Made by a program: the position numbers and the translations under genes | The notes under the pieces: model-generated | The model's database searches: none | What the model was told of the DNA's origin: nothing | The model's input: the letters and a program-made list of their open reading frames with translations, nothing else | Part shown: one piece after another, positions 17,365-26,960 of the stretch | Layout: every line of letters begins with the position of its first letter | Numbering within the stretch: the stretch's first letter is position 1 | Assembly: GCA_964605715.1 (NCBI GenBank) | Contig: CAZSDV010000006.1 | Coordinates: 1 to 51,908, forward strand | Direction: 5' to 3' | DNA from: JAPUME01 sp964605715 | Lineage (GTDB): Bacteria > Acidobacteriota > Terriglobia > UBA7540 > JAPUME01 | DNA length: 51,908 nucleotides

Positions 17365-18678
17365 ATGAGTGACTATTGGTTTTTGATCGAAAGTCAATTT
17401 TCTCCTTCGCAATTTGAAGCATTGAATTATTTGGTCAGGGCTGCTGCGCGTTCAGGTCTAAATCTGTATCTGACAGGGGGCGCAGTTCGTGATCTTGCTT
17501 CTGGCCATCCAGTCCGTGATCTTGACTTTGCTGTGGAAGGAAAGCCTCGGGAGATACTCCGCCGAGTAAAGAAGACTGAATTGGCCAGAGTACACCATGA
17601 CAACCTTCGCCAATGTGCCGACATTACTTTTTCGAATGGCGTATGCGTGGAGATCGGTATGTGCCGAACAGAGCTCTACAGTCGCCCCGGAGGTTTACCA
17701 AAAGTGCGACCCGCAGTTATTACGGATGATTTACGACGTCGGGATTTTTCTATAAATTCCATGGCTGTATCTCTTAATCCTAATTCGCGCGGTCTCTTCC
17801 TTGATCCAAATAACGGAGTTGCAGACCTTGAGCGCAAAGAGCTTCGGGCGCTCTACAACCAAAGTTTTTGTGATGACCCAGTACGCATTTTCCGATTTTA
17901 CCGTTTCCAGGCGCGACTGCAAGTTTTTCCTGGTGCCCGAACTACCACATGGCTTGCGAGAGCTTTCGAAAATCAGTGCCACACATACCTTAACAAGGCA
18001 CAGCAAGGCAGGGAGTTATATGAAATTCTTCGGGAAGATGACCCTGTTCTTGTTATTCGTACCCTGGTTAAGAAAAAGATCTGGAGTCTCCTTGATAAAT
18101 CCTTGGAGCATGCACATATTTCAAGCGATGAGTTCAGGAAAGTCAAAAGATTAATAGGTGAAATCCATCACAGTGATGCCGTTCTATTAAATTTTTATTG
18201 CCTTACTCATCAATTAAGTACTGATCGACGCCGGAAGCTGGCACAAAAAATCTTGAAAGGGCCTCGGGAGCGCAAGCTGGCACTGGAATTAGAAGCAAAC
18301 GGGAAGAAACTTAACAAGGCTTTAAGGTCTAAACGGTATGAGTTGGCGAGCCAAGGGTACGATTTGCTGTCATCGGCACCTCGAGTCCATCTTTACTTCG
18401 TCTTACTTTTTTCCCAGAAGATTGCCGTGCGCAATCAGATCAAAAACTTTCTTTACAAGTATCCAATTATCCGTGCCAAACTTCCCCGAGCTGAAATTGC
18501 TGCCCTAGGGTTAACGGCCCATTCTGACTCCGAGAAAGTTTTAGACCAAGTATTCAAAAATATTATTGACCGCAAGGTGAATACCCAGCCCCAAATTTCT
18601 CGCCTTGTCAACGAATTGGTCGAGAAGATTAGAAAGCAAAAACTTAGAAAAAGAAAAAGAAGAACAAGGAAAGTCTGA
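17365..18678 (+). CDS. cca: CCA-adding enzyme / poly(A) polymerase family nucleotidyltransferase
   Basis: A 437-residue class II tRNA nucleotidyltransferase-family protein. The head domain shows LYLTGGAVRDLASGHPVRDLDF (the GG and DxD-type metal motif), DDLRRRDFSINSMAVSLNP, the LFLDPNNGVADLERKELRAL block and FCDDPVRIFRFYRFQARL. It probably adds or repairs the CCA end of tRNA; a poly(A) polymerase or an A-adding partner of a split CCA system cannot be excluded. No HD phosphohydrolase motif is visible in the C-terminal half. The final ~12 residues are almost all Lys/Arg, likely an RNA-binding tail. Confidence 0.85.
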   Translation: MSDYWFLIESQFSPSQFEALNYLVRAAARSGLNLYLTGGAVRDLASGHPVRDLDFAVEGKPREILRRVKKTELARVHHDNLRQCADITFSNGVCVEIGMCRTELYSRPGGLPKVRPAVITDDLRRRDFSINSMAVSLNPNSRGLFLDPNNGVADLERKELRALYNQSFCDDPVRIFRFYRFQARLQVFPGARTTTWLARAFENQCHTYLNKAQQGRELYEILREDDPVLVIRTLVKKKIWSLLDKSLEHAHISSDEFRKVKRLIGEIHHSDAVLLNFYCLTHQLSTDRRRKLAQKILKGPRERKLALELEANGKKLNKALRSKRYELASQGYDLLSSAPRVHLYFVLLFSQKIAVRNQIKNFLYKYPIIRAKLPRAEIAALGLTAHSDSEKVLDQVFKNIIDRKVNTQPQISRLVNELVEKIRKQKLRKRKRRTRKV

Positions 18679-18784
18679 GAATTTCAGGCAACCAGTCAGC
18701 AAGGCTGTTTATTAACAGCTATTTCAATGGTATTTCATCTTAAGTTTAATGATTTTTTCATGTTCTGGTAAATCCAAGATCTTC

Positions 18785-18793
18785 TGATAGAAT
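18785..18793 (+). promoter_or_regulatory. Possible extended -10 promoter element for dnaE
   Basis: TGATAGAAT resembles an extended -10 (TGnTATAAT, one mismatch in the hexamer) ending 8 bases before the dnaE ATG. No good -35 is present. If used, the transcript would begin within a few bases of the start codon, i.e. nearly leaderless. Confidence 0.3.
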
Positions 18794-18801
18794 CAACGTT
18801 A

Positions 18802-21800
18802 ATGTCGCGCCGGAACTTTGTTCACCTCCACTCACATACGGACTACAGTCTGCTGGATGGAGCTTGCCGAATCTCGGGGATGGTCGACCTAGCAGCCCGC
18901 TATGAGATGCCAGCCGTAGCGATTACTGATCACGGGAATCTGTTTGGTGCATTTCAATTCTACCGTGCAGCGGTGGAGCGTGGCGTTAAGCCGATCATTG
19001 GATGTGAAGTCTATGTCACACGCACCAGCCGTTTTAATCGCTCACCAAATTCTGATCGCCCGAACCACCTCGTCCTATTAGCGGAAAACGAAATTGGATA
19101 TCAAAATTTAGTGAAGTTAGTCTCCCTTGCCTACCAAGAAGGCTTCTATTACAAGCCTAGAATTGACAAAGATCTTTTGGCTCAAAACTCGCAAGGTTTA
19201 ATCGGCCTCTCCTCTTGCCTTCGGGGTGAGGTCTCTGAGGCTCTCCTGGAAGAACGGTATGAAGCAGCAAGACAGGCAGCCCACAATCATCTGGAGATTT
19301 TTGGGAAAGGGAATTTTTTTCTTGAGTTACAAGATCAAGGTTTAGAGCCAGAAAAAAAGATCAATCCCCAGATTGTCAAACTTTCCCGTGAAACAGGTAT
19401 TCCTCTGGTGGCCACAAATGACTGCCATTATCTTCAACAAGAAGATGCTCACGCGCATGATGTTTTACTTTGTATTCAGACGGGCAAAACACTAAGCGAT
19501 CCGAACCGCATGAAATTTTCTACTGACCAGTTTTTTTTCCGTTCTTATGATGAAATGCTGGCCGTGTTTCATGAAGTTCCTGAGGCATTGGAAAACACAC
19601 TTGATATTGCCAGTCGATGTAACGTTAATCTAGATAAAGCTTCGCACGTATTTCCTCATTTTGAAATTCCGCCTACGTTTACCCCAGAGACCTTTTTTGA
19701 AAAGGTTGCTCGGGATGGATTTGAATTGCGGAAGCCAATACTGGAACGCCGGCGTGCTGCAGGTCTCCTCCCTTACCCTTTGAAGGCTTATGAAGACCGC
19801 CTAAATAATGAAATTGAAATGATTAAGAAAATGCAGTATGTGGATTATTTTCTCATTGTTTCAGATTTCGTTCGATTTGCTCGTGATCGCTGCATCCCAG
19901 TGGGACCGGGAAGGGGTTCGGCGGCAGGAAGTCTTGTTTCTTACGCCCTACACATCACAGATATTGACCCGTTGCAGTATGGTCTATTCTTTGAGCGATT
20001 TCTCAACCCAGAGCGAGTCTCATTTCCTGATATTGATATTGATTTCTGTAAGCGACGACGCGGGGAAGTTATCAGCTACGTCGCTGAAAAATATGGGCGA
20101 GACAATGTTAGTCAAATCATTACGTTCGGCACAATGGGTGCCCGTGCCGTGCTTCGGGATGCAGGTCGAGTTATGGACATGTCATTTCAGGAAGTTGACC
20201 GCATTGCTAAGCTTGTCCCTGCCACCCTTAACATCACATTAAAAGAGGCGGTTGCGCAATCTTCACCTCTTCGTGAGGCTCGCGACAAAGAATCTCGCGT
20301 GAAAGAGTTAATAGAGGTCGGCGAGCGGTTGGAAGGCTTCGTGAGGCATGCATCTACCCATGCTGCTGGAGTGGTGATCTCTGCGCAGCCATTGCATGAG
20401 GTGGTCCCACTCTACAAAACATCTAAAGATGAAATTACCACGCAATATCCCATGGAAGATCTAGAGAAGCTTGGGCTGCTCAAAATGGATTTCCTTGGAC
20501 TCACCACACTTACGGTCTTGGACGAAGTCTGTCGATTAATTGAATCAGGTGGAAAAGGGAAGGTTGACCTTGATAGCTTGCCATTAGACGACAAAAAAAC
20601 ATTTGCTCTTATGAGTAAGGGGTTGACTGCAGGGATATTTCAATTTGAGAGTCGAGGCATGGCGGACATTCTCCGCCGTTCCAAGCCTAGTCGTCTTGCT
20701 GATTTGATTGCCTTGAATGCTCTTTACCGTCCAGGCCCAATTCAAGGCGGGATGATTGATGAATTTATACGTCGAAAGAGCGGGCGCAAGAAGGTTCAAT
20801 ACGACCTGCCTGTACTTAAAGAAATTTTGGAAGAAACTTATGGAGTAATTGTTTATCAAGAGCAGGTAATGCAGATAGCTAATCGAGTGGCAGGGTTCTC
20901 TCTTGGCGAAGCAGATGTACTACGTCGGGCAATGGGGAAAAAGAAACACAAAGAAATGGCAGCTATGCGGGAGAAGTTCCTTGTTGGAGCTAGAGATCGG
21001 AAGGTTCCAGGAAAAAAAGCTGAAAAACTCTTTGATTTGATGGCGCAATTCGCAGGGTATGGATTCAATAAAGCTCATTCAGCTGCTTATGCCCTGATTG
21101 CCTATCGTACGGCTTATCTTAAAACCCACCACCCTGTAGCGTTTATGGCAGCTCTGCTCAATGCGGAAATTGGCGATATGGATGGTCTCGTGAAATATCA
21201 GAACGAGTGTCGTGATGTTGGAATTGGGATATTGCCCCCTGATGTCAATACCAGCGAGAGTTCATTTACACCTGATGGAGACAACATACGGTTTGGATTG
21301 ACGGCAATCAAGAATGTCGGAGATGCTGCTATACAGTCGGTTGTTGCCGCAAGGCAAAAGCTAGGTCGTTTTGACTCACTATTTCAATTTTGTGCGAATG
21401 TAGATCTACGCTTACTTAATAAGAGGGTGCTCGAGAGCTTAAATAAAGCGGGGGCATTTGATTCGCTTGGGGCGAGCAGGGCCCGACTTGCTGAAGGAGT
21501 TGAAGAGGCCTTGGAATTCGGTCAACGCAGCCACCGAATCAGAGAGAGTGGGCAACATGGGCTGTTTTCTGCGGATACTGCAGGAGGTCCAGAAGTTTTT
21601 CCCTCCCTTCCTGATGCAAGAGAATGGAGTGAGGCAGAGCGACTTGCAGGCGAGAAGGAGGTCTTGGGTTTCTATGTGACTGGGCACCCACTCGAAAAAT
21701 TTTCTGGTGCACTTCAGGAATACACTCACCACAATACTGGCTCACTCGATGAGGTTCACCATGATAGTGAAATTTTGCTTGGAGGAATTGTGACCAATTT

Positions 21801-22290
21801 GCGAGTTCGCCGGAGCAAGAGAGGTGAGATGTATGCTGCTGGTGTATTGGAGGATCAGCGTGGTACCGTTGATGTACTTTTTTTCCCAAAAACGTGGCAA
21901 CAGGTTCAGGGGTTAGTACACACAGATGCTAAGCTAATCATTCGTGGAAGGGTGCGACAAGAAGAGGATTCTCGACCCCGGCTTATTGCCTCATCTGTGA
22001 AGGAGCTTGAGAAAGCGCTTGAAAATAAAAAGAAAAAAGAGAGTGGGCGCCTTGTGATCTGCCTTGATCTGGCCAAGGCTGAAAATCCACTTTTTGAAGG
22101 CATTGAGCAGATACTTTTAGGATATCCTGGAGACGTACCCCTTGAATTTGAATTGGAGAGCCGGGGGGATTTTTTGACTTCCTTAAGAGCCCAACAACCC
22201 ACTGGAATTCGTCCTGACTCTGAGCTCTTAGGTCGCCTGAAAAAACTGTGTGGAGCAACCTCGGTGCGTCTTGAAAAATCCGTGGAATAA
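18802..22290 (+). CDS. dnaE: DNA polymerase III subunit alpha
   Basis: A full-length 1162-residue C-family replicative polymerase. Domains in order: PHP (FVHLHSHTDYSLLDGACRI, AITDHGNLFG, TNDCHYL), palm with GPGRGSAAGSLVSYAL and the catalytic aspartates in PDIDIDFCKRRRGEVI, fingers and beta-binding region (AMGKKKHKEMAAMREKF, GYGFNKAHSAAYALIAYRTA), tandem helix-hairpin-helix, and a C-terminal OB fold (GGIVTNLRVRRSKRGEMYA). It is DnaE1-type, not PolC. The metal-binding residues of the PHP domain look largely retained, so it may be catalytically active there, which I infer only from motif inspection. The accA gene follows 47 bases downstream, a common bacterial pairing. Confidence 0.97.
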   Translation: MSRRNFVHLHSHTDYSLLDGACRISGMVDLAARYEMPAVAITDHGNLFGAFQFYRAAVERGVKPIIGCEVYVTRTSRFNRSPNSDRPNHLVLLAENEIGYQNLVKLVSLAYQEGFYYKPRIDKDLLAQNSQGLIGLSSCLRGEVSEALLEERYEAARQAAHNHLEIFGKGNFFLELQDQGLEPEKKINPQIVKLSRETGIPLVATNDCHYLQQEDAHAHDVLLCIQTGKTLSDPNRMKFSTDQFFFRSYDEMLAVFHEVPEALENTLDIASRCNVNLDKASHVFPHFEIPPTFTPETFFEKVARDGFELRKPILERRRAAGLLPYPLKAYEDRLNNEIEMIKKMQYVDYFLIVSDFVRFARDRCIPVGPGRGSAAGSLVSYALHITDIDPLQYGLFFERFLNPERVSFPDIDIDFCKRRRGEVISYVAEKYGRDNVSQIITFGTMGARAVLRDAGRVMDMSFQEVDRIAKLVPATLNITLKEAVAQSSPLREARDKESRVKELIEVGERLEGFVRHASTHAAGVVISAQPLHEVVPLYKTSKDEITTQYPMEDLEKLGLLKMDFLGLTTLTVLDEVCRLIESGGKGKVDLDSLPLDDKKTFALMSKGLTAGIFQFESRGMADILRRSKPSRLADLIALNALYRPGPIQGGMIDEFIRRKSGRKKVQYDLPVLKEILEETYGVIVYQEQVMQIANRVAGFSLGEADVLRRAMGKKKHKEMAAMREKFLVGARDRKVPGKKAEKLFDLMAQFAGYGFNKAHSAAYALIAYRTAYLKTHHPVAFMAALLNAEIGDMDGLVKYQNECRDVGIGILPPDVNTSESSFTPDGDNIRFGLTAIKNVGDAAIQSVVAARQKLGRFDSLFQFCANVDLRLLNKRVLESLNKAGAFDSLGASRARLAEGVEEALEFGQRSHRIRESGQHGLFSADTAGGPEVFPSLPDAREWSEAERLAGEKEVLGFYVTGHPLEKFSGALQEYTHHNTGSLDEVHHDSEILLGGIVTNLRVRRSKRGEMYAAGVLEDQRGTVDVLFFPKTWQQVQGLVHTDAKLIIRGRVRQEEDSRPRLIASSVKELEKALENKKKKESGRLVICLDLAKAENPLFEGIEQILLGYPGDVPLEFELESRGDFLTSLRAQQPTGIRPDSELLGRLKKLCGATSVRLEKSVE

Positions 22291-22337
22291 TATTCTAGCT
22301 TGGCAAGGAAGGGCGTATTTTAAAACAAGGAAACATT

Positions 22338-23294
22338 ATGCCTGAAAAGGACAACAAAGAGAATTCTGTTGCGCTACTTGAGAAACAGATCAAGGAGCTT
22401 GAGAGCTCAACGCCATCATCGGGTTCTCTTGAAGAGGTTCAGCGGCTGCGCCAGCAGGTCGATGTTTTGCGTAAGGAAATATCTAGTGGTCAAGATGCTT
22501 GGTCGCGAGTGTTGCTTGCACGTCATCCAGAGCGACCCTTTACACTTGACTATATTGGCCTTCTTTTTGAGGACTTCCAGGAACTACATGGAGACCGTAC
22601 CTTTGCTGACGACCACGCTTTAATTGGTGGGATGGCACATTTTGAAAAACAACCGGTCATGGTTATCGGGACGCAAAAGGGCCGGGACACTAAGCAGAAA
22701 GTCTTTCGTAATTTTGGCATGAGTAGACCTGAAGGTTATCGGAAGGCCTTGCGGTTAATGCAGCTGGCTGCCAAGTTTCGCCGCCCCATTATCACCTTGG
22801 TAGATACACCTGGCGCCTATCCGGGAATTGGTGCGGAGGAGCGCGGACAGGCAGAAGCTATCGCACGTAACCTGAAAGAGATTTCAAAGCTTCCGGTCCC
22901 GATGATTATTTTAATCCATGCCGAAGGTGGCAGTGGTGGAGCGCTAGCTATTGCTGTTGGGGATCGGGTGTTCATGCTAGAAAATGCCATTTATTCAGTA
23001 ATTTCTCCTGAAAGTTGCTCTTCTATTCTATGGCACGATTGGGAGCATAAGCGCGAAGCTGCTAAGATTTTAAAGCTGACAGCCCAGGAACTAAAGTCTC
23101 TTGGCCTGATTCATGGCCTTATTTCCGAGCCCCCTGGTGGCGCACACACTGATTACCAAAAGACTGCCGAGCTAATTAAGCCGCGGCTTTCCGCTGCCCT
23201 TAAGGAGCTGTCTGCTCTCAGTGAGGAGCAGCTATTAAGGGAACGATTTAAAACCCTTAGGGCCTATGGCAAATTTGTCCAAGAAGCAGACTAG
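22338..23294 (+). CDS. accA: Acetyl-CoA carboxylase carboxyltransferase subunit alpha
   Basis: A 318-residue AccA, which with AccD transfers the carboxyl group from biotin to acetyl-CoA to make malonyl-CoA. It opens with a charged, probably coiled-coil N-terminus (LEKQIKELESS), followed by FEDFQELHGDRTFADDHALIGG, GRDTKQKVFRNFGMSRPEGYRKALRL, TLVDTPGAYPGIGAEERGQAEAIA and the oxyanion region EGGSGGALAI. AAGGA 7 bases before ATG supports the start. It follows dnaE and converges on the first symporter gene. Confidence 0.96.
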   Translation: MPEKDNKENSVALLEKQIKELESSTPSSGSLEEVQRLRQQVDVLRKEISSGQDAWSRVLLARHPERPFTLDYIGLLFEDFQELHGDRTFADDHALIGGMAHFEKQPVMVIGTQKGRDTKQKVFRNFGMSRPEGYRKALRLMQLAAKFRRPIITLVDTPGAYPGIGAEERGQAEAIARNLKEISKLPVPMIILIHAEGGSGGALAIAVGDRVFMLENAIYSVISPESCSSILWHDWEHKREAAKILKLTAQELKSLGLIHGLISEPPGGAHTDYQKTAELIKPRLSAALKELSALSEEQLLRERFKTLRAYGKFVQEAD

Positions 23295-23359
23295 CTTGAA
23301 TTAAGTAACGTGATGGCAATAAGGCGATTTGTATTTTTTTAAGCCTTTTGCAGCAGTAA

Positions 23360-24649
23360 TTACCCTTGAGAGTCCTCAGTTTTCCTGGCTAACACACCGA
23401 TTTCCTTTTCAGTATTAGCGATGATTACCGCGCCACAAGAATCACTGAAAATATTTACCGAGGTACGGCACATATCTAGAATTCGATCTGTGATCAAGAT
23501 CATTCCAATACCTTCAATCGGAAGGCCGATTGCTCCCAAGATTATGCTGATAGCCACGAGACTTGCGGCTGGAATTCCTGCTACTCCAATGGAGGAAAGT
23601 AGGGCGATTAAGACGACCATGAATTGCAGGCCGATACTCAATTCTAGCCCGTAAGCCTGAGCTAGGAACATCGCTGCAACACACTCGTAAAGGGCAGTCC
23701 CATCCATGTTAACCGTCGCCCCAAGCGGCAACACAAAACTACTAGTTCGATTGGAAACATTAGCATTATCCTGAACACATTTCAGGGTCAACGGTAAAGT
23801 GGCTGATGATGAAGCAGTAGAGAATCCCATTAATATGGCAGGGGAGACTGCCCGAGTGTGTCGCCAGGGATTGACGTGACCCACGAAGTATAAGAGTGAG
23901 GGAAGGGTAATTAAGCTATGTATGGCTAACCCTAATAGTACGGTCAGGAAGAATGAAAGTAGTGGGAGAAAGCCATCAAATCCCGTTTTTGAAACGGTCA
24001 TTGCAACTAACCCGAATACCCCGATAGGAGCAAAGCGCAGAACCCATAGAGTGATGTGCATCATCGTCTCAAAGATTCCTGTCCATAACCGGTTCAGTGA
24101 TTCTGAAAGATCTGAATGAATGCGAGTCATAAAGAAACCAAATAACAAGCTGAAAAAAATTAGCCCAAGCATTTGGCCATCAGCCGCAGCGCCAACAATA
24201 TTTGTTGGAACCATTCGCAGGAAAACCTTTGCAATATCACCAGCCCCTCTATTTTCAATCTCATCTAATTTAATCTGAGTATTATCAGCCAAGCCCAGGC
24301 GCTGGCCTGCCGGGTGACCGTCTATAATTCCTGGCGCAATGACGTTCACAAGGGCAAGACCCGCGAGAATTGCGAGTAGGCTGGTTACTGAGTAATAGAG
24401 AATTGTTTTCATTCCCAGGCGACCCAGAGTCCCCTTATTGCCAACGCCAGATATGCCGGTGATGATGGAGGACATGATTAGCGGGACGATGATCATTTTT
24501 AATGCATTAAGGAAAAGGGTCCCAGTGAAATCATAAACTTGGTGAAAAGTTATACCAAGTAGACCCGCATCTGCATCTGTGAATGTTCCAGCAACGCAGG
24601 CGAGAACAATACCGATCAGGATTTGCCAGTGTAGTTTCAATTTACGCAC
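23360..24649 (-). CDS. Dicarboxylate/amino acid:cation symporter (DAACS family), copy 1
   Basis: A 429-residue glutamate-transporter-fold protein (GltP/DctA family) with a multi-pass hydrophobic profile. The HP1 loop reads FSTASSSATLPLT, TM7 has NMDGT, and TM8 has DRILDMCRTSVN, which retains the Asp, Arg, Thr and Asn that in GltPh bind the acidic amino acid substrate and sodium. That set predicts Na+- or H+-coupled uptake of aspartate, glutamate or a C4-dicarboxylate. The start is GTG at 24649. A 16-base palindrome lies 12 bases upstream, and the second symporter is divergent. Confidence 0.92.
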   Translation of the reverse strand: MRKLKLHWQILIGIVLACVAGTFTDADAGLLGITFHQVYDFTGTLFLNALKMIIVPLIMSSIITGISGVGNKGTLGRLGMKTILYYSVTSLLAILAGLALVNVIAPGIIDGHPAGQRLGLADNTQIKLDEIENRGAGDIAKVFLRMVPTNIVGAAADGQMLGLIFFSLLFGFFMTRIHSDLSESLNRLWTGIFETMMHITLWVLRFAPIGVFGLVAMTVSKTGFDGFLPLLSFFLTVLLGLAIHSLITLPSLLYFVGHVNPWRHTRAVSPAILMGFSTASSSATLPLTLKCVQDNANVSNRTSSFVLPLGATVNMDGTALYECVAAMFLAQAYGLELSIGLQFMVVLIALLSSIGVAGIPAASLVAISIILGAIGLPIEGIGMILITDRILDMCRTSVNIFSDSCGAVIIANTEKEIGVLARKTEDSQG

Positions 24650-24660
24650 TGTGTCTTTCT

Positions 24661-24676
24661 AGGCAGAATTCTGCCT
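24661..24676. promoter_or_regulatory. Perfect 16-base palindrome in the symporter intergenic region
   Basis: AGGCAGAATTCTGCCT is its own reverse complement. It sits 12-27 bases upstream of the minus-strand symporter start, overlapping where a ribosome site or transcription start would be, so a repressor operator or an RNA hairpin at the mRNA 5' end is plausible. Confidence 0.5.
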
Positions 24677-24791
24677 TAGTAGCCCAGAGCAACCGGTTAA
24701 ATCAGCACTGAAAATTCATGAGCTTTAACGTCGCTAGCAAGTATACGTTCACAGGAGAAAATTGAAAATAAAAATGCTTTTTAAATGCAGA

Positions 24792-24821
24792 TTGACCTTA
24801 ATCGTATACGAACGCTATTAT
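24792..24821 (+). promoter_or_regulatory. Probable sigma-70 promoter of the plus-strand symporter
   Basis: TTGACC (24792-24797) and TATTAT (24816-24821) are separated by 18 bases, 5 of 6 matches to each consensus. The spacer contains the palindrome CGTATACG, and a related GTATACG element occurs at 24741-24747; the two may be binding sites for one regulator. Confidence 0.55.
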
Positions 24822-24847
24822 GCTGTTCCACTTGAAATATTATTTCT

Positions 24848-26170
24848 GTGAATCTATCCAAACTCATGAATCAAAGGCTTAACAAGTTTTTCTTATCTGC
24901 TACCCGCACTTCAGTAACTACCCGAATATTCTTGGGTTTTGTTCTTGGTGCTACGGTTGGGGTTACTTGTAATCTTCTTTGGAATGAAACCCACGCCCTC
25001 AAGCTAGTGACCGATAAGTTAGTAGATCCGATTGGGAGAATGTGGCTGCAAATGCTGATTATGGTAGTTGTTCCTTTAGTTTTTTCATCGGTTACCTTGG
25101 GGGTGGCTGAATTGGGGGGTACAAAGAAACTGACCCGCATTGCGGTTAAGACCTTAACTTTTTTTCTGGTAGTTAGTGGGGCAGCAGCAGCCATTGGAGT
25201 AATCTCAATGAAATGGCTTCAGGCTGGCGAGGGATTGGCAACTGGGATTCGTGAAAGCCTAGTGGAGACCTACCAAGACAAGGCTACTCAAAGTATGGAA
25301 CTTGCAGGAGGAGCAAGTTTTGGAACTGAGATGATAGTAAATATCATACCAAGCAATCCTATTAGGGCTATGGCCGAGGGAGATATGTTGGGCTTGATCT
25401 TTTTTTCCCTGGTTTTCGGGGCAGGGCTAGCGCTTCTTCCAAAGGAAAAATCACAGGTTATGTTTAATGTTATCCGCGGCCTAAGCGACACTGTGGCCGC
25501 AATTATTACCTTTGTAATGAAGCTTGCTCCATACGGGGTTTTTTGTCTTATCTTTGCGGTCACAGCTCGTTTCGGATTTGAGTTGCTGGGGAATCTTGCT
25601 TGGTATGTGATTGCTGTTCTTGCAGTGTTGGCATTTCAGCAGGTTGTCGTTCTTCCAATTCTCGTTTGGCTATTTGCATCTCTGAGCCCCATCAAATTTC
25701 TTGGTGCTATTAAGGTAGTGATGTTGACTGCCTTTTCTACTAGCTCTTCTAATGCCACACTCCCCACCACAATGCGCGTATCTGAGAAACAGCTAAAGGT
25801 CCCTTCAGAAATTTCACGCTTTGTACTTCCTTTGGGTGCCACGATGAATATGAATGGCACAGCTATTTACCTGGCCATGACAACGTTATTTATTGCCCAA
25901 GTATTTGGTATTCAATTGAGCCAGACTAGCCAGGTGATTGTGGTGGTGATGAGTATTGTGAGTGCAGTGGGTACCGCTGGAGTGCCGAGTGGATCCATTC
26001 CATTGTTAGTTTTGATGCTCCATGCCATTGGTGTTCCTGGGGGAGGGGTAGCTATCATACTTGGGGTTGACCGTTTACTTGATATGACTCGAGGAGTTGT
26101 CAATGTATCCGGTGACATTGCCTGCGCTACCGCTGTTTCCCGTTCGGAAGGATGCCGGGTGAAGTCCTAG
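24848..26170 (+). CDS. Dicarboxylate/amino acid:cation symporter (DAACS family), copy 2
   Basis: A 440-residue member of the same family as copy 1 but clearly diverged. The HP1 motif is FSTSSSNATLPTT. TM7 reads NMNGT instead of NMDGT, replacing the Asp that in GltPh (D312) helps form a sodium site. TM8 reads DRLLDMTRGVVN, with Gly in place of the substrate-contacting Thr (T398 in GltPh) while the Arg is kept. This suggests altered coupling or substrate. GTG 24848 is used; ATG 24866 is the alternative. A good promoter lies just upstream. It is divergent from copy 1 and ends ~180 bases before nuoC. Confidence 0.9.
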   Translation: MNLSKLMNQRLNKFFLSATRTSVTTRIFLGFVLGATVGVTCNLLWNETHALKLVTDKLVDPIGRMWLQMLIMVVVPLVFSSVTLGVAELGGTKKLTRIAVKTLTFFLVVSGAAAAIGVISMKWLQAGEGLATGIRESLVETYQDKATQSMELAGGASFGTEMIVNIIPSNPIRAMAEGDMLGLIFFSLVFGAGLALLPKEKSQVMFNVIRGLSDTVAAIITFVMKLAPYGVFCLIFAVTARFGFELLGNLAWYVIAVLAVLAFQQVVVLPILVWLFASLSPIKFLGAIKVVMLTAFSTSSSNATLPTTMRVSEKQLKVPSEISRFVLPLGATMNMNGTAIYLAMTTLFIAQVFGIQLSQTSQVIVVVMSIVSAVGTAGVPSGSIPLLVLMLHAIGVPGGGVAIILGVDRLLDMTRGVVNVSGDIACATAVSRSEGCRVKS

Positions 26171-26263
26171 GACATATCATCCGGAAAGGAGTGCTGGGAT
26201 TTTTGTTATCAATTGTAGGCTTCTTATTTCTTGGTACTTCAGGTGTCTAGATCCCGTCAAATG

Positions 26264-26292
26264 TTGACAGTTTCTCGGGGGTATGTTAAAAG
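26264..26292 (+). promoter_or_regulatory. Candidate promoter upstream of the first nuo cluster
   Basis: A perfect TTGACA (26264-26269) is followed after 17 bases by TAAAAG (26287-26292), a weak -10. It lies about 55 bases before the nuoC start and is the best candidate in the 178-base interval after the symporter gene. Confidence 0.35.
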
Positions 26293-26348
26293 TTTAAGTT
26301 CTTTGTTGTGTTGCACAAACCAGTCATTTCGGATCAAAAGAACATCGA

Positions 26349-26960
26349 ATGATAGATGAACCAAAGGTCCCTGCAGGAGGCGGCACTCCAGAATCAAGGT
26401 CTTCTGATAAACCCACACCTGCGGCAAAACCTGTTGCCAAGATGCCGACCAGTCCTGAGGAATGGGTAAGCCCTATACGGGAAGCCATAGAAAAGCGCTT
26501 TCCTGCAGCAATTACCCACCCTCTTATTTTCCGAGACCAGCCCAGCGTTATTCTTTTGAAGGAGCACGTGCTTGAAGTTGCGCTTTTTTTGCGCGATGAC
26601 CCATCGATTGCTTTTACTTTTCCGACCGACGTGACGGCTGTGGATTATCCCAGCAGGGATAAGCGATTCGAGGTTATCTATCATCTGTATTCTTTTGTCC
26701 GAAATGAACGATTGAGGGTTAAGATTCTCGTTGGCGACGGGGATTCCGTTCCGTCACTTACTGGAGTTTGGGCTGGAGTTGATTGGATGGAGCGAGAGGT
26801 TTTTGATATGTTTGGTATTACTTTTGATGATCATCCAAACTTAAAGCGGATTTTGCTACCTGACGATTGGGTAGGCCATCCCCTACGGAAAGATTACGAT
26901 ATTTTAAGGCAGGATAAGGCCTGGGTTCAGGCGAACCTTGAAATTAAGAGTGGCCAGTGA
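26349..26960 (+). CDS. nuoC: NADH-quinone oxidoreductase subunit C (cluster 1)
   Basis: A 203-residue 30-kDa complex I subunit from the peripheral arm. The family signature near residue 150, MEREVFDMFGITFDDHPNL, is followed by RILLPDDWVGHPLRKDY. An N-terminal extension of about 40 residues rich in Pro, Ser and Lys is not part of the conserved domain. It opens an eight-gene complex I set that begins with C, without A or B upstream. Its stop overlaps the nuoD start (GTGA), implying coupled translation. It differs strongly from the second nuoC at 49.6-50.1 kb. Confidence 0.93.
   Translation: MIDEPKVPAGGGTPESRSSDKPTPAAKPVAKMPTSPEEWVSPIREAIEKRFPAAITHPLIFRDQPSVILLKEHVLEVALFLRDDPSIAFTFPTDVTAVDYPSRDKRFEVIYHLYSFVRNERLRVKILVGDGDSVPSLTGVWAGVDWMEREVFDMFGITFDDHPNLKRILLPDDWVGHPLRKDYDILRQDKAWVQANLEIKSGQ

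Noticed and set aside
18704..18719. GCTGTT/AACAGC hairpin after cca as a terminator
   Set aside because: Six-base stem with no following T run; too weak to call.
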